Source: an uncultured Pelagibacteraceae bacterium (GTDB lineage Bacteria; Pseudomonadota; Alphaproteobacteria; Pelagibacterales; Pelagibacteraceae). From it: DNA of 64,000 nucleotides. Each line of letters opens with the position of its first letter. Position 1 is the stretch's first letter. Below, piece by piece: positions 53,187 through 62,192 of this stretch. Below the pieces are notes generated by a model, which saw only the letters and a list, made by a program, of their open reading frames with translations, made no database searches and was not told the DNA's origin. Made by a program: the position numbers and the translations under genes. Where the stretch lies: NCBI GenBank assembly GCA_902614355.1, contig CACMKP010000006.1, positions 1 through 64,000 of the forward strand, in the 5' to 3' direction.

Positions 53187-53588
53187 ATGCTTTACTTTGC
53201 TTACGGTAGTAATCTTCATCATGTTCAAATGAAAAGAAGATGTAAGGATAGCATTTTTCTAAAAAAGATAAATTTAAAAGATTTCAGATTAACTTTTCGA
53301 AGTAAATATAGAGCAGCTGACATTGAACCCAAAAAAAATTCAATGGTCCCAGGTGGTTTATTCGAAATATCAAAAAGTGATGAAAAAAAACTAGATGTCT
53401 ATGAAGATTTTCCTATTTTATATAAAAAATATTATTTTTTATATGAAGGAAAAAAAATAATGACTTATACCATGACTAAAAAAACACCTTTTAGATTTCC
53501 AACAGAAAGATATTTAAACGTAGTCAAGCGTGGGTACAAAGATTGTAAACTTGATTTAAAATTTTTGGAAAAAGCACTTATTAAATAA
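53187..53588 (+). CDS. Gamma-glutamylcyclotransferase family protein
   Basis: The 133-residue protein starts MLYFAYGSNLHHVQMKRRC, the YGSNL substrate loop of the family, and has the catalytic Glu in KLDVYEDFPILYKKYYF. Such enzymes cyclise gamma-glutamyl groups to 5-oxoproline, though family members differ in substrate. It follows the CinA-like gene with no gap (stop then ATG) and converges on the ATP-grasp gene. Confidence 0.88.
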   Translation: MLYFAYGSNLHHVQMKRRCKDSIFLKKINLKDFRLTFRSKYRAADIEPKKNSMVPGGLFEISKSDEKKLDVYEDFPILYKKYYFLYEGKKIMTYTMTKKTPFRFPTERYLNVVKRGYKDCKLDLKFLEKALIK

Positions 53589-53595
53589 ATATTTT

Positions 53596-55038
53596 TCAAC
53601 CAACAATTAAAGTATCTTTGGATCCGCCACCTTGTGAACTATTTACAATAGTACTACCTTTTCTTAAGGCTACTCTTGTTAGTCCCCCTGAAGTTACATA
53701 ATTTGATTTTCCTGTTAAAACGAATGGTCTTAAATCAACATGTCTCGGCTCGATATTATTATTAGTTATAGTTGGACCAGTTGATAACACTTCTAGTGGT
53801 TGAGCAATAAATTCTCTTGGATTTTTTAAAATTTTCTGTCTTACCTCTTCAATTTCCTTTTTGGGCGCTTTGGGTCCTATCATTAAACCATAGCCACCTG
53901 AGGCATTTGCAGGTTTTACAACTAATTTAGATAGATTTTCTAAGACATATTTTTTTTGATCTTCTTCATGACATAAATATGTTTCTACTTGGTTTAACAA
54001 AGGTTGTTCACCTAGATAATAAGTAATCATTCTATTTACATACGAATAGACAACTTTGTCATCTGCAACCCCAGTTCCTATTGCATTTAAGATACCAACA
54101 TTTTTTTTTAACCAGCATTTAAATAAACCTGGAACTCCAATCAAAGAATCTTTGTTAAATACCTTAGGATCTAGAAAGCTGTCATCAAGTCTTCTATATA
54201 TACAGTCAACTTTAAGAGGACCCTTAACAGTTTTCATATAAACATTATCATTTTCAACAAAAAGGTCTTTACCTTCAACTAAAGCAATTCCCATTTGCTC
54301 TGCTAAGAATGAATGTTCAAAGTAAGCCGAATTATAAATTCCCGGAGTTAAAACGACCATGTGAGGATTAGCTGTCTTTTTTGGAATACACTCAACCATA
54401 CAATTGTATAATTTATTTGTGTACTGGTGAATTGATGAAACTTTATATCTAGAAAATAGTTCTGGAAAAACATCCATCATAACCATTCTATTCTCAAGCA
54501 TATAAGAGACACCTGATGGTACTCTTAAATTATCTTCAAGAACTAAATATTCTCCGTTTTTATTTCTTATTAAATCGATCCCAGATATATTAGACCAAGC
54601 TTTAAACTTTGGTGAAAAACCTTCGCACTGTTTTACATAAAAAGGTGATTTAAGAATTATTTCTTCAGGCACAATTTTATCCTTAAAAATTTTTTTTTGA
54701 TTATAAATATCATCAATAAAAAGATTAAGAGCTCTAGCTCTTTGTTTTAAACCCTTGGAAATTTTGTTCCAAGCAGTTTTAGGAATTATTCTTGGGATGA
54801 TATCTAAAGGCCATTTTTTTTCTTCAGCTCTATTATTTGCTGCGTAAACTCTAAAATTTATTCCTCTTGCACTAATCGTACTTTGACAATTTTTTTCAAT
54901 TTCTTGTAGTCTATTTTTGCCATACTTTTCTAAAATACTTGATATTATTTTTGCATGTTTTCTTAATTTATTGTCCGCTGTAAAATAACCATCATATGCA
55001 TTTTTGGCGTTATAATCTTTCCATAATTTAGAAGCCAT
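53596..55038 (-). CDS. Circularly permuted ATP-grasp protein (Anbu-associated type)
   Basis: The 480-residue protein belongs to the circularly permuted ATP-grasp (DUF404/DUF407) family: FRVYAANNRAEEKKWPLDIIPRIIP, RARALNLFIDDIYNQKKI, GIDLIRNKNGEYLVLEDNLRVPSGVSYMLENR and the ATP-binding VVKPANASGGYGLMIG. It is thought to ligate amino-acid or peptide substrates at ATP cost. It lies divergent from an Anbu protease gene, the usual partner. The alpha-E and transglutaminase-like genes normally in that set are missing here. Biochemical substrate unknown. Confidence 0.88.
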   Translation of the reverse strand: MASKLWKDYNAKNAYDGYFTADNKLRKHAKIISSILEKYGKNRLQEIEKNCQSTISARGINFRVYAANNRAEEKKWPLDIIPRIIPKTAWNKISKGLKQRARALNLFIDDIYNQKKIFKDKIVPEEIILKSPFYVKQCEGFSPKFKAWSNISGIDLIRNKNGEYLVLEDNLRVPSGVSYMLENRMVMMDVFPELFSRYKVSSIHQYTNKLYNCMVECIPKKTANPHMVVLTPGIYNSAYFEHSFLAEQMGIALVEGKDLFVENDNVYMKTVKGPLKVDCIYRRLDDSFLDPKVFNKDSLIGVPGLFKCWLKKNVGILNAIGTGVADDKVVYSYVNRMITYYLGEQPLLNQVETYLCHEEDQKKYVLENLSKLVVKPANASGGYGLMIGPKAPKKEIEEVRQKILKNPREFIAQPLEVLSTGPTITNNNIEPRHVDLRPFVLTGKSNYVTSGGLTRVALRKGSTIVNSSQGGGSKDTLIVG

Positions 55039-55147
55039 GTAATATTCTCAAATTTTAAATCAATTAATTCAATTGTATAATTGTTATACCTGTTATGTAA
55101 GAAATAGATTATACATTATGCAAATTTAAAAATATTGCTTAAAAATA
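55039..55147. promoter_or_regulatory. Divergent control region between ATP-grasp and Anbu genes
   Basis: This 109-bp gap separates the two divergent genes and is AT-rich, with several TATA-like hexamers (TATAAT at about 55076, TATACC, TATACATTAT). It is likely to hold back-to-back promoters giving coordinated expression. No clear palindromic operator was found. Confidence 0.4.
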
Positions 55148-55873
55148 ATGACTTATTGTATTGGTATAAAAGCAAATGATGGTCTAGTTTTTGCATCAGA
55201 CTCAAGAACTAATGCAGGATTAGACAATGTAAATATTTATTCTAAAATGTTTACGTATGATGTTGGTGACAGAACAATAGTTATTGTTACATCTGGAAAT
55301 TTAGGCACTTCTCAAGCTGTATATAAGTCTATTGAAAAAGATTTGAAAGACACAACTGGAATAATGAATCTAAATACCTGTAAAGATTTTGATCAAATAG
55401 CCTCTTATGTTGGATCTCTTAATGTTGAGCACTCAATGCCAAAAGGGATAAACACTGATACAGTTTTATTAGGATCAACTTTTATAGTCGGTGGACAAAT
55501 TAAAAATCAACCGATGGAGCTTTATTTGGTTTACCCACAAGGTAATTATATCAAGCCAGCGGATAGTAAACCTTATTTAGTAATTGGTGAGGTAAAATAT
55601 GGTAAACCAATTTTAGATAGAGTTATAAAACCTGATGTATCTATAGGAGATGCTTCTAGATGTGCTTTGATTTCAATCGACTCTACTTTAAAAAGTGATT
55701 TAACTGTTGGGCCACCAATAGATTTCGTGGTTTATAAAAAAGATGGATATAAAATTCTCTCACAAAAATGTTTGAATATTGCTGATGATGAATATTCCAA
55801 AGTATGCAATCAATGGTCAGATGGTATATTTAAAATTTTTAATTCTTTTCCAAGATTTGATTGGGAAAAATAA
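55148..55873 (+). CDS. Anbu-type proteasome-like peptidase
   Basis: The 241-residue Ntn-hydrolase of the HslV/proteasome-beta superfamily has the mature N terminus at Thr2: MTYCIGIKANDGLVFASDSRTNAG. After Met removal Thr1, Asp17 and Lys32 line up as the catalytic triad (TYCIGIK, FASDSRTN, YSKMF). Anbu proteins form open helical or ring-like assemblies without a known ATPase partner. The neighbouring ATP-grasp gene is the characteristic companion. The cellular role is not established, though associations with nitrogen starvation and stress are proposed. Confidence 0.9.
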   Translation: MTYCIGIKANDGLVFASDSRTNAGLDNVNIYSKMFTYDVGDRTIVIVTSGNLGTSQAVYKSIEKDLKDTTGIMNLNTCKDFDQIASYVGSLNVEHSMPKGINTDTVLLGSTFIVGGQIKNQPMELYLVYPQGNYIKPADSKPYLVIGEVKYGKPILDRVIKPDVSIGDASRCALISIDSTLKSDLTVGPPIDFVVYKKDGYKILSQKCLNIADDEYSKVCNQWSDGIFKIFNSFPRFDWEK

Positions 55874-55874
55874 T

Positions 55875-57599
55875 TTATCTATTAGATAACCATATAGTTT
55901 GACAAGGATCTAGTTTAATTCTTTTATCAAGTGTAAAAAATATCTTACTCCCTAATAAGTCTTTATATTTTAAAAACTCTTGATTTAACCTAAAATATTG
56001 CATTTTTGATGAGAGATTTGTTATGCAAATTATAGTTTGTTTTTTATCAATACTTTTTCTTTTAAAAGAAAATATTTTTGGTCCAAGATTAATATTATCT
56101 CTACTTGCGTTTGGATGAAATGCTTTTTGTTTTTTTTTGATACTCAGTAGATTGGAAATTTTTTTATAAAAATAATTCTCTTTAGAGTCTTTATTATTAA
56201 GTTTGTTTGAAATATTTTTTAAATTCCATTTATATCTATTAACATCTCGATTATTTCCAGTAATCACAAATTTTGCTTCATCATTAGATGTACCAAACAT
56301 GGAGTTGAAATAAATCGCAGGCACTCCTTCGAACGCAATCATAATTGAATGAGCAGAAATATATCTTTCAAATGCAAACTTGCCATTATCATAATTAGTT
56401 TTTTTTAAAGCATCGAATATCGTTATATTTGCCTCGTAAACCTTTTTTGATTTATTTTGAATTTTTCTATAAGAAAACTTTGATCCATTTTTTTTTAACC
56501 TGTTAAGAAAATCTTTTAAAACTTTGTTGCTTAATAATCCTTCAGTGGGTCTCATTCCAATTCCATCATGAGATGCAATGAAATTTAAATAACAGTTTCC
56601 ATTTTTACTTTTTGGAAGTTTTTTACTCCAACTATAAAGATAAGAGTTGTTTTCAAATAAAAAAGCATGGATTAATAAAGGTGGTAAGGAAAAATTATAT
56701 ATCCAGTTAGCTTCATCATTTTTTCCAAAGTAACTTAAATTTTCTTTTTCAGGCAAGTTTGTTTCTGTAACTATTAAGGTTTGGGTATTAAGTAAGCCAG
56801 AAATCATTCTTAGGAGTTTTATGATTTCATGTGTTTTACTTAAGTTAATACATTTTGTTCCACTTTCTTTCCAAAGATAAGCAATTGCATCTAACCTAAA
56901 AATAGTTATTCCATGATTAATTAGATTAATCATGATCTTTATAAAGCGCAATAACACTGCTGGGTTTTTAAAATTTAAATCTAATTGGTCAGGACTGAAG
57001 GTTCGCCAAAGATAATCAGTTCTGTTAAAAATATTTATTTTTTTTAAAAGTTTATGATCTCTTGGTCTTACAACTTTTGAAGTATTAAATTTTGAGTCTA
57101 CAGTTAAAAAATAATCTTTACCGGGTCTTTTTGCTTTTAAAAAATTTTTAAACCACAAACCTCTTGCAGATGAATGATTTATGACAATATCTGCCATGAC
57201 ATCATTTTTTTTTGAAAAACTTTTTATATCCGACCAATTGCCAAGCTTACCATCTATTTTGTAATGATCTTTTACTGCAAAGCCACTATCACTGCTTGAT
57301 GGATAAAACGGTAAAAAGTGAACAGTGTTAAAATTTTTACTTAATCTTTTTTGAAAGAAGTTTTTAAATACCTTAATTGAATGTTTTTGATTTTGTGCAA
57401 AAATGCTATCACCATAGCATATAAGCATTGAAGTTTTTTCAGATATATTTTTTTTCTTTTTTTTATTTCTTCGGTTGAATTGGTTTAAAAGCTCTACAAT
57501 CTCGCTAGTATAAAAATTAACATCTTCTTTATTGCAGTGTGATTGATAAATATTATTTAGTTTAGAGGAGATCTTTTTTTGGTTTGTTTTGGATAACAT
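55875..57599 (-). CDS. GH13 family phosphorylase, probable glucosylglycerate phosphorylase
   Basis: The 574-residue alpha-amylase-fold enzyme belongs to the sucrose phosphorylase-like subfamily (GH13_18 type). NTVHFLPFYPSSSDSGFAVKDHYKID is at about 95-120, ADIVINHSSARGLWFKNF follows, the nucleophile Asp is in ITIFRLDAIAYLWKESGTKC, the acid/base Glu in LIVTETNLPEKEN, and the transition-state residue in ASHDGIGMRPTEG. With GpgS- and GpgP-type genes immediately upstream in the same transcript, phosphorolysis of glucosylglycerate is the best guess. Sucrose phosphorylase activity is the alternative. Confidence 0.78.
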   Translation of the reverse strand: MLSKTNQKKISSKLNNIYQSHCNKEDVNFYTSEIVELLNQFNRRNKKKKKNISEKTSMLICYGDSIFAQNQKHSIKVFKNFFQKRLSKNFNTVHFLPFYPSSSDSGFAVKDHYKIDGKLGNWSDIKSFSKKNDVMADIVINHSSARGLWFKNFLKAKRPGKDYFLTVDSKFNTSKVVRPRDHKLLKKINIFNRTDYLWRTFSPDQLDLNFKNPAVLLRFIKIMINLINHGITIFRLDAIAYLWKESGTKCINLSKTHEIIKLLRMISGLLNTQTLIVTETNLPEKENLSYFGKNDEANWIYNFSLPPLLIHAFLFENNSYLYSWSKKLPKSKNGNCYLNFIASHDGIGMRPTEGLLSNKVLKDFLNRLKKNGSKFSYRKIQNKSKKVYEANITIFDALKKTNYDNGKFAFERYISAHSIMIAFEGVPAIYFNSMFGTSNDEAKFVITGNNRDVNRYKWNLKNISNKLNNKDSKENYFYKKISNLLSIKKKQKAFHPNASRDNINLGPKIFSFKRKSIDKKQTIICITNLSSKMQYFRLNQEFLKYKDLLGSKIFFTLDKRIKLDPCQTIWLSNR

Positions 57600-58819
57600 T
57601 AACTGTATTTTTTGTTATCCTCATTAACAACTTTTTCTAATCTTCCTAAAAAATCAGGTATCGCGCTTTTAACTCTACTCCATGTAGGTATAAAAGGTGT
57701 ATCCATTGGATTGAGAACAAAGGCTTCTCCAGCTTTCATTATATTTATAGCAAATAATTCAACAGCTTTTTCTTCTGTATGAGAGTCAAATTTTAATCCG
57801 TTCATATATGCATCACTTCGATAAATATCGATTAAATCTAAGGCAGATCTATAATAGGTTGCCTTTAAAGATCTGAATTTTTCTCTACCGAATGTATTTC
57901 CTTGAGTAGCTAATTTTTTAATAAATGTTTTTATTATATCAATGGACATTCTAGATAAACCTTTAGTTTCATCGTCACTAGATAAAACTTGATGTTTATG
58001 ATCATAAGTATCAGCTAAATCAACCTGACAAATATTTTGTGGTGAAAAACTTCTTTGCATTTCAGACAAAATACCAACTTCAATTCCCCAATCAGAAGAT
58101 ATTCTTAATTCTGGTAGAACATTCCGTCTAAAAGAAAACTCACCAGCTAAAGGATATTTAAAAGACTTCATAAATTCTAAATAGCTACTCGGACCAATAG
58201 TTTTCTCAAGCGCAGTTAATAAAGGAAAAACAAGTAATCTTGCAACACGCCCATTCATTTTTCCATTAGCAACTCTTGGATAGTATCCCTTACAAAATTC
58301 AAAGTTAAAAAGAGGGTTCACAACTGGATAAAAAAGTTTAGCCAACATCCTTCTATCGTAAGTTTTGATGTCACAATCATGGAGAGCAACTGATCGCGCG
58401 GTATCTCTTGCAATAGACATTCCAATACAATACCAAACATTTCTGCCTTTACCGAGTTCACTTGGTGCCAGATCTTTTTTTTTTAATTCTTTATCAAGTT
58501 TTTTTAACTCAGGTCCATCATTCCAAAGAAGAGAGAAGGGTGTTTTGAGTTTTTTAAAAAATTTCCAGGCTTTTTTTGCTTGTTTCTCATTGGCTTTATC
58601 AAGACCAACAATAATATGATCTAAATATTTTGTTTTACTAATTTCCTCTACAATATTAGGTAAAGCGTTACCCTCTAGCTCTGAATAAAGACAGGGTAAA
58701 ATTAACTCCATCTTTCTCTCTTTAGAAAATTTTAATAAGTCTTTCTCAATTTCTGTCGTAGATCTTGTCCCAAAATCATGCAAAGTCGAGATTATTCCAT
58801 TTTGAGAAAATTCACTCAT
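57599..58819 (-). CDS. gpgS: Glucosyl-3-phosphoglycerate synthase-like glycosyltransferase
   Basis: The 406-residue GT-A enzyme resembles the GT81 glucosyl-3-phosphoglycerate synthases: MELILPCLYSELEGNALPNIVEEI, LGKGRNVWYCIGMSIARDTARSVALHDCDIKTYDRRMLAKL with the metal-binding DCD, and YPLAGEFSFRRNVLPELRISSDWGIEVGIL. It would transfer glucose from a nucleotide donor to 3-phosphoglycerate. The adjoining HAD phosphatase would complete synthesis of the compatible solute glucosylglycerate. It shares one base with the phosphorylase gene. A mannosyl version is the alternative. Confidence 0.85.
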   Translation of the reverse strand: MSEFSQNGIISTLHDFGTRSTTEIEKDLLKFSKERKMELILPCLYSELEGNALPNIVEEISKTKYLDHIIVGLDKANEKQAKKAWKFFKKLKTPFSLLWNDGPELKKLDKELKKKDLAPSELGKGRNVWYCIGMSIARDTARSVALHDCDIKTYDRRMLAKLFYPVVNPLFNFEFCKGYYPRVANGKMNGRVARLLVFPLLTALEKTIGPSSYLEFMKSFKYPLAGEFSFRRNVLPELRISSDWGIEVGILSEMQRSFSPQNICQVDLADTYDHKHQVLSSDDETKGLSRMSIDIIKTFIKKLATQGNTFGREKFRSLKATYYRSALDLIDIYRSDAYMNGLKFDSHTEEKAVELFAINIMKAGEAFVLNPMDTPFIPTWSRVKSAIPDFLGRLEKVVNEDNKKYS

Positions 58820-58827
58820 ATTAAATT

Positions 58828-59634
58828 TTAGACATTATATTTTAATTTATCTAGAGCCTTTTTAATCACATCAGCCCAGCCTTCAGGAGATGGCTTATTA
58901 GAAAATATAAGATTATCAATATTAATTTGGTCAAGTTTAAATTGATCATTAAAAACTAAGCAAGGCACATCACAATTTTTTAACATATCTAGATCATTAT
59001 AATTATCACCAACAGCAATTGTTTTTATTTTGTCTTTGGTTTTTTTTAGAATTCTAATAACTTTATTCATTGATTTCACTTTATTGACGTTATCACAAAG
59101 ATTTGAAACACGTCCACCTTCCTGTAGAGTTAATGAGTTAGAACTTAAAATTTTTAATAATCTATTTTTCTCTTTTTTTTCTCCGCTAAATAAAAATGGT
59201 AAAGTATATTTTCTGTTCAAAACATCCTTAAGTTTAGCATCCTTTTGTCCAAAAATTATTTCCTGTCTTTTTTTATCTAGTTTAGAAATTAAAAGACATT
59301 TATCCCTTATCTTCTCTGGTATTTTTAAATTAAAAATTTTTAACAATTCTTCTTTTTCTCTGCTCAAAATGATTTTGTTCGGAAAATTAGAGTTGATTAA
59401 GTTTAATCCATGTATTGAAGAACCATTCTCTGAAATATAAGGAAGCTCAACACCTAGCTCCTCATTAAATTTTTCAATTTCTTTTTCAGTTTTGCTAGAA
59501 TTTGGAATGATAATTATTTCGTTGTTAATAAGTTCTTTAATATAATCTTTAATTGGATCAAATTTAAATGTTTCTCTGTGTAATAGAGTACCATCAAGAT
59601 CAGTAAAAATTATTAGTGAATTCTTCTTTTTCAA
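58828..59634 (-). CDS. Mannosyl/glucosyl-3-phosphoglycerate phosphatase-like HAD-IIB protein
   Basis: The 268-residue HAD phosphatase has motif I IIFTDLDGTLLHRETF at 8-23, ending in motif IV TIAVGDNYNDLDMLKNCDVPCLVF. The cap includes GRVSNLCDNVNKVKSMNKV. The HAD-IIB type cap and the gene neighbourhood identify it as the phosphatase that dephosphorylates glucosyl-3-phosphoglycerate. It lies 8 nt upstream of gpgS on the same strand. Sugar specificity is inferred from context. Confidence 0.83.
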   Translation of the reverse strand: MKKKNSLIIFTDLDGTLLHRETFKFDPIKDYIKELINNEIIIIPNSSKTEKEIEKFNEELGVELPYISENGSSIHGLNLINSNFPNKIILSREKEELLKIFNLKIPEKIRDKCLLISKLDKKRQEIIFGQKDAKLKDVLNRKYTLPFLFSGEKKEKNRLLKILSSNSLTLQEGGRVSNLCDNVNKVKSMNKVIRILKKTKDKIKTIAVGDNYNDLDMLKNCDVPCLVFNDQFKLDQINIDNLIFSNKPSPEGWADVIKKALDKLKYNV

Positions 59635-59639
59635 TGAGA

Positions 59640-60692
59640 CTATCTTATCCTTTTTTTTGATTTATCAAAAAATAATACTTTATCTTTTGAAAAAGAAATT
59701 TTTGATGACTGTCCAGTCACATTTTCTGAAGATTTGATTATGATTTCATTTCCAGAAATTTTTGTATAAATAATTTTTTCAAAACCTAAATTTTCAATTA
59801 AATCTACTTTTACATCTAACTTGATTTCATGATCATTGTTTATGCTTATATTTTCAGGTCTAACTCCTAAATAAATTTCATCTTTAAACTCAAAATTTTC
59901 AAAAGTTATCTTATTTTTAAAGAGTTCTATTGTGTTTGAATTGATAATCTGATCTTTGTTAATTTTGATAATATTCATTTTTGGAGAACCAATAAATTCG
60001 GCTACAAAAATATTATTTGGATCTGAATATATATCATTAGGTGTTCCAAACTGTTCAATAATTCCATTATTAAGAACCACAATTCGGTCAGCTAATGTCA
60101 TCGCCTCTATTTGATCATGAGTTACATAAATAATATTTGACTTTAATTTCTTATGTAATTTAGATATCTCAACTCTCATTTCAGATCTTAAAGCTGCATC
60201 CAAGTTTGATAAGGGCTCATCAAATAAGAATACTTTTGGATTTCTTGTAATTGCTCTTCCAATTGCAACTCTTTGTCTTTGTCCGCCGGAAAGTTGCTTA
60301 GGTTTTCTTTCTAACAAATCTTCTATTTGAAGTGTAGCAGCTGCACTTTTGACTTTATCATGAATTTCATTTTTTGGAATTTTTTCCATTTTTAGTCCAA
60401 AAGACATATTTTCAAAAACATTCATGTGAGGATACAAAGCATATGATTGAAAAACCATTGCAATTTCACGTTTAGAAGGAATTAGATTATTAATTAATTT
60501 TGTATCTAAGTAAATTTCTCCTTGATCAATACTTTCTAATCCTGAAATCATCCTTAATAAAGTTGATTTTCCACAACCTGAAGGACCTACTAAAACAATA
60601 AACTCTCCATCGCCAATGTTTATGTTAAAATTTTTTATAACTTTATTGTTGTTAAAAGATTTTTCGAGATTTTTAATTGTAATTTTAGACAT
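59640..60692 (-). CDS. Sugar ABC transporter ATP-binding protein (MalK/UgpC type)
   Basis: The 350-residue ATPase has Walker A GPSGCGKST, Q-loop VFQSYALYPHMNVFENMSFGL, signature LSGGQRQRVAIGRAI, Walker B VFLFDEPLSNLDAAL and switch H in YVTHDQIEAMTLADRI. The C-terminal TOBE/OB domain begins near 240 (DIYSDPNNIFVAEFIGSPKMNI). It energises the sugar permeases encoded divergently. It ends 5 nt before the phosphatase gene, so transport and solute genes share a transcript. Confidence 0.95.
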   Translation of the reverse strand: MSKITIKNLEKSFNNNKVIKNFNINIGDGEFIVLVGPSGCGKSTLLRMISGLESIDQGEIYLDTKLINNLIPSKREIAMVFQSYALYPHMNVFENMSFGLKMEKIPKNEIHDKVKSAAATLQIEDLLERKPKQLSGGQRQRVAIGRAITRNPKVFLFDEPLSNLDAALRSEMRVEISKLHKKLKSNIIYVTHDQIEAMTLADRIVVLNNGIIEQFGTPNDIYSDPNNIFVAEFIGSPKMNIIKINKDQIINSNTIELFKNKITFENFEFKDEIYLGVRPENISINNDHEIKLDVKVDLIENLGFEKIIYTKISGNEIIIKSSENVTGQSSKISFSKDKVLFFDKSKKRIR

Positions 60693-60730
60693 TTATTAGA
60701 TTTAAGAGGATTTTAACTAACCATTAAATG

Positions 60731-60759
60731 TTGTTAAAAATTTATTACACTGCTAGATT
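60731..60759 (+). promoter_or_regulatory. Sigma70-like promoter of the sugar ABC binding-protein gene
   Basis: TTGTTA (60731-60736), a 17-bp spacer and TAGATT (60754-60759), preceded by TGC as an extended -10. The leader is about 49 nt, containing AGAGGGGG (60802-60809) before ATG 60815. The region sits between the divergent ATPase and binding-protein genes. Confidence 0.5.
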
Positions 60760-60814
60760 TATCGCAATGAAAAAATCTCGAGTGTTTGGGGAAATAATAA
60801 AAGAGGGGGTACGA

Positions 60815-62143
60815 ATGATTAAAAAAATCATAATTAATATATCTGTTCTAGTATTTTTAATTTCTAATACTAGTTTTGCAGATATCAAATTTTGGACCAC
60901 AGAGGTTCAACCAGCGAGAATGGCAAAACAAGAGGAAATGGCTAAAGCATTTGAGGCAAAAACTGGAATTAAAGTTGAGGTCATACCTATTGAGGAGAAA
61001 GATCTTGGTACTAGAGCTACTGCAGCAGCAGCAGCTGGAGATCTTCCAGATGTGATTTATCACACATTGCAATATGTTTTACCATGGGCTGAAGCAGGCA
61101 TATTAGATGTTGATGCCAATAACGCTGTAGTTAAGTCTTTAGGCAAGAAAACATTTGCACCAGGCGCATTAAATATGGCCAAGAAAGGTGGAAAAATTGC
61201 AGCTGTTCCAGTTGATGGCTGGACACAAATGGTTGTCTACAGAAAAGACCTATTTGAAAAAGCTGGTTTAGAGGCACCAACTTCTTACGCTAACATAGTT
61301 AAAGCTGTTAACACATTGTCAAGTAATGACATGTTTGGTTTTGTAGCTGCTACGAAAACAGACGAAAATTTTATGAGCCAGGTACTTGAACATGTACTTT
61401 TAGCGAATGGAGTAAATTTTGTTAAGAAAGGTGGAACTAAAAAGCAAGGTAAAGCTTTAAAGAATTCTTTAGAATTTTACAAAGTAATTGCAAAAGCCAG
61501 TCCTCCAGGGGAATTGTTCTGGAAACAATCTAGAGCATTATACTTTGCGGGAAAAACACCAATGATTATTTGGTCACCATTTATTATGGATGAATTAGCA
61601 GGTTTAAGAGACTCTGCTCCACCTACAATAAACAGTGATCCAACATCATCAGAGTTAGCTTCTAAAACAGGTTTCATTACTAATTTTAGTGGACCTAACA
61701 ATAGAAAAGGAGCTGCTTGGGCGGATGTAAGATACTTTGGAATAACTGCGGATGCAGATACTGATGAAGCTAAAAAATTCATAGAGTACTCTATGAGTGA
61801 AGGTTATACGGCTACATTAGGAATCGCTCCGGAAGGAAAATTTCCAGTGAGAAGAGGAAATAAAAGTGATCCTAGTGCTTACACTAAAGCTTGGAGTAAA
61901 TTACCTGTAGGTGTTGATAGAAAAGCTCCTTTAACGGATCTTTATTCTGCAGATGTTATTGATAACATCGTTGCAGGTCTAGATACTGCCAACAGATGGG
62001 GTGTTAAAGAAGGTGAACTATCTCGAGCATCAAAAATCATTAATTCTCAATTCTTAAACAGAATCACTAGAGAATATATTGATGATCAAATCTCAGTTGA
62101 TGAAGCAGTTAAGAAAATTAACGCTGAATTAGCTAAGTTTTAA
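60815..62143 (+). CDS. Sugar ABC transporter periplasmic binding protein
   Basis: This is a family 1 solute-binding protein of the MalE/UgpB type. I start it at ATG 60815 (MIKKIIINISVLVF...), because AGAGGGGG lies correctly upstream and the product begins with a signal peptide ending SFA before DIKFWTTEVQPARM; the track start at 60728 adds 29 residues without such logic. Mature features: KVEVIPIEEKDLGTRATAAAAAGDLPDVIYH, WAEAGILDVDANN, VPVDGWTQMVVYRKDLFEKAGLEAPTSY. The alpha-glucoside-like pattern is compatible with sugar or glucosylglycerate uptake; the ligand is unknown. 442 residues. Confidence 0.93.
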   Translation: MIKKIIINISVLVFLISNTSFADIKFWTTEVQPARMAKQEEMAKAFEAKTGIKVEVIPIEEKDLGTRATAAAAAGDLPDVIYHTLQYVLPWAEAGILDVDANNAVVKSLGKKTFAPGALNMAKKGGKIAAVPVDGWTQMVVYRKDLFEKAGLEAPTSYANIVKAVNTLSSNDMFGFVAATKTDENFMSQVLEHVLLANGVNFVKKGGTKKQGKALKNSLEFYKVIAKASPPGELFWKQSRALYFAGKTPMIIWSPFIMDELAGLRDSAPPTINSDPTSSELASKTGFITNFSGPNNRKGAAWADVRYFGITADADTDEAKKFIEYSMSEGYTATLGIAPEGKFPVRRGNKSDPSAYTKAWSKLPVGVDRKAPLTDLYSADVIDNIVAGLDTANRWGVKEGELSRASKIINSQFLNRITREYIDDQISVDEAVKKINAELAKF

Positions 62144-62157
62144 ATAACAAATTTATA

Positions 62158-62190
62158 AAGAGCGGATAATATTTTATTATCCGCTTTTTA
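62158..62190 (+). terminator. Terminator-like hairpin between binding-protein and permease genes
   Basis: AGCGGATAAT (62161-62170) pairs perfectly with ATTATCCGCT (62176-62185) around a 5-nt loop ATTTT. Outer A-T/G-T pairs extend the stem, and the T run (TTTTTA) follows. The permease ATG is at 62193, only 7 nt past the stem. It most likely reduces read-through into the membrane genes. Confidence 0.75.
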
Positions 62191-62192
62191 TT

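Noticed and set aside
59030-59440. 136-residue plus-strand ORF
   Set aside because: Antisense to the HAD phosphatase; hydrophobic Phe/Leu composition is typical of antisense frames in AT-rich genes.
60728-60814. N-terminal extension of the sugar binding protein from 60728
   Set aside because: The extension overlaps the -35/-10 pair, and ATG 60815 has AGAGGGGG and a proper signal peptide.
61477-61782. 101-residue minus-strand ORF
   Set aside because: Antisense within the sugar binding protein gene; no domain or ribosome site.
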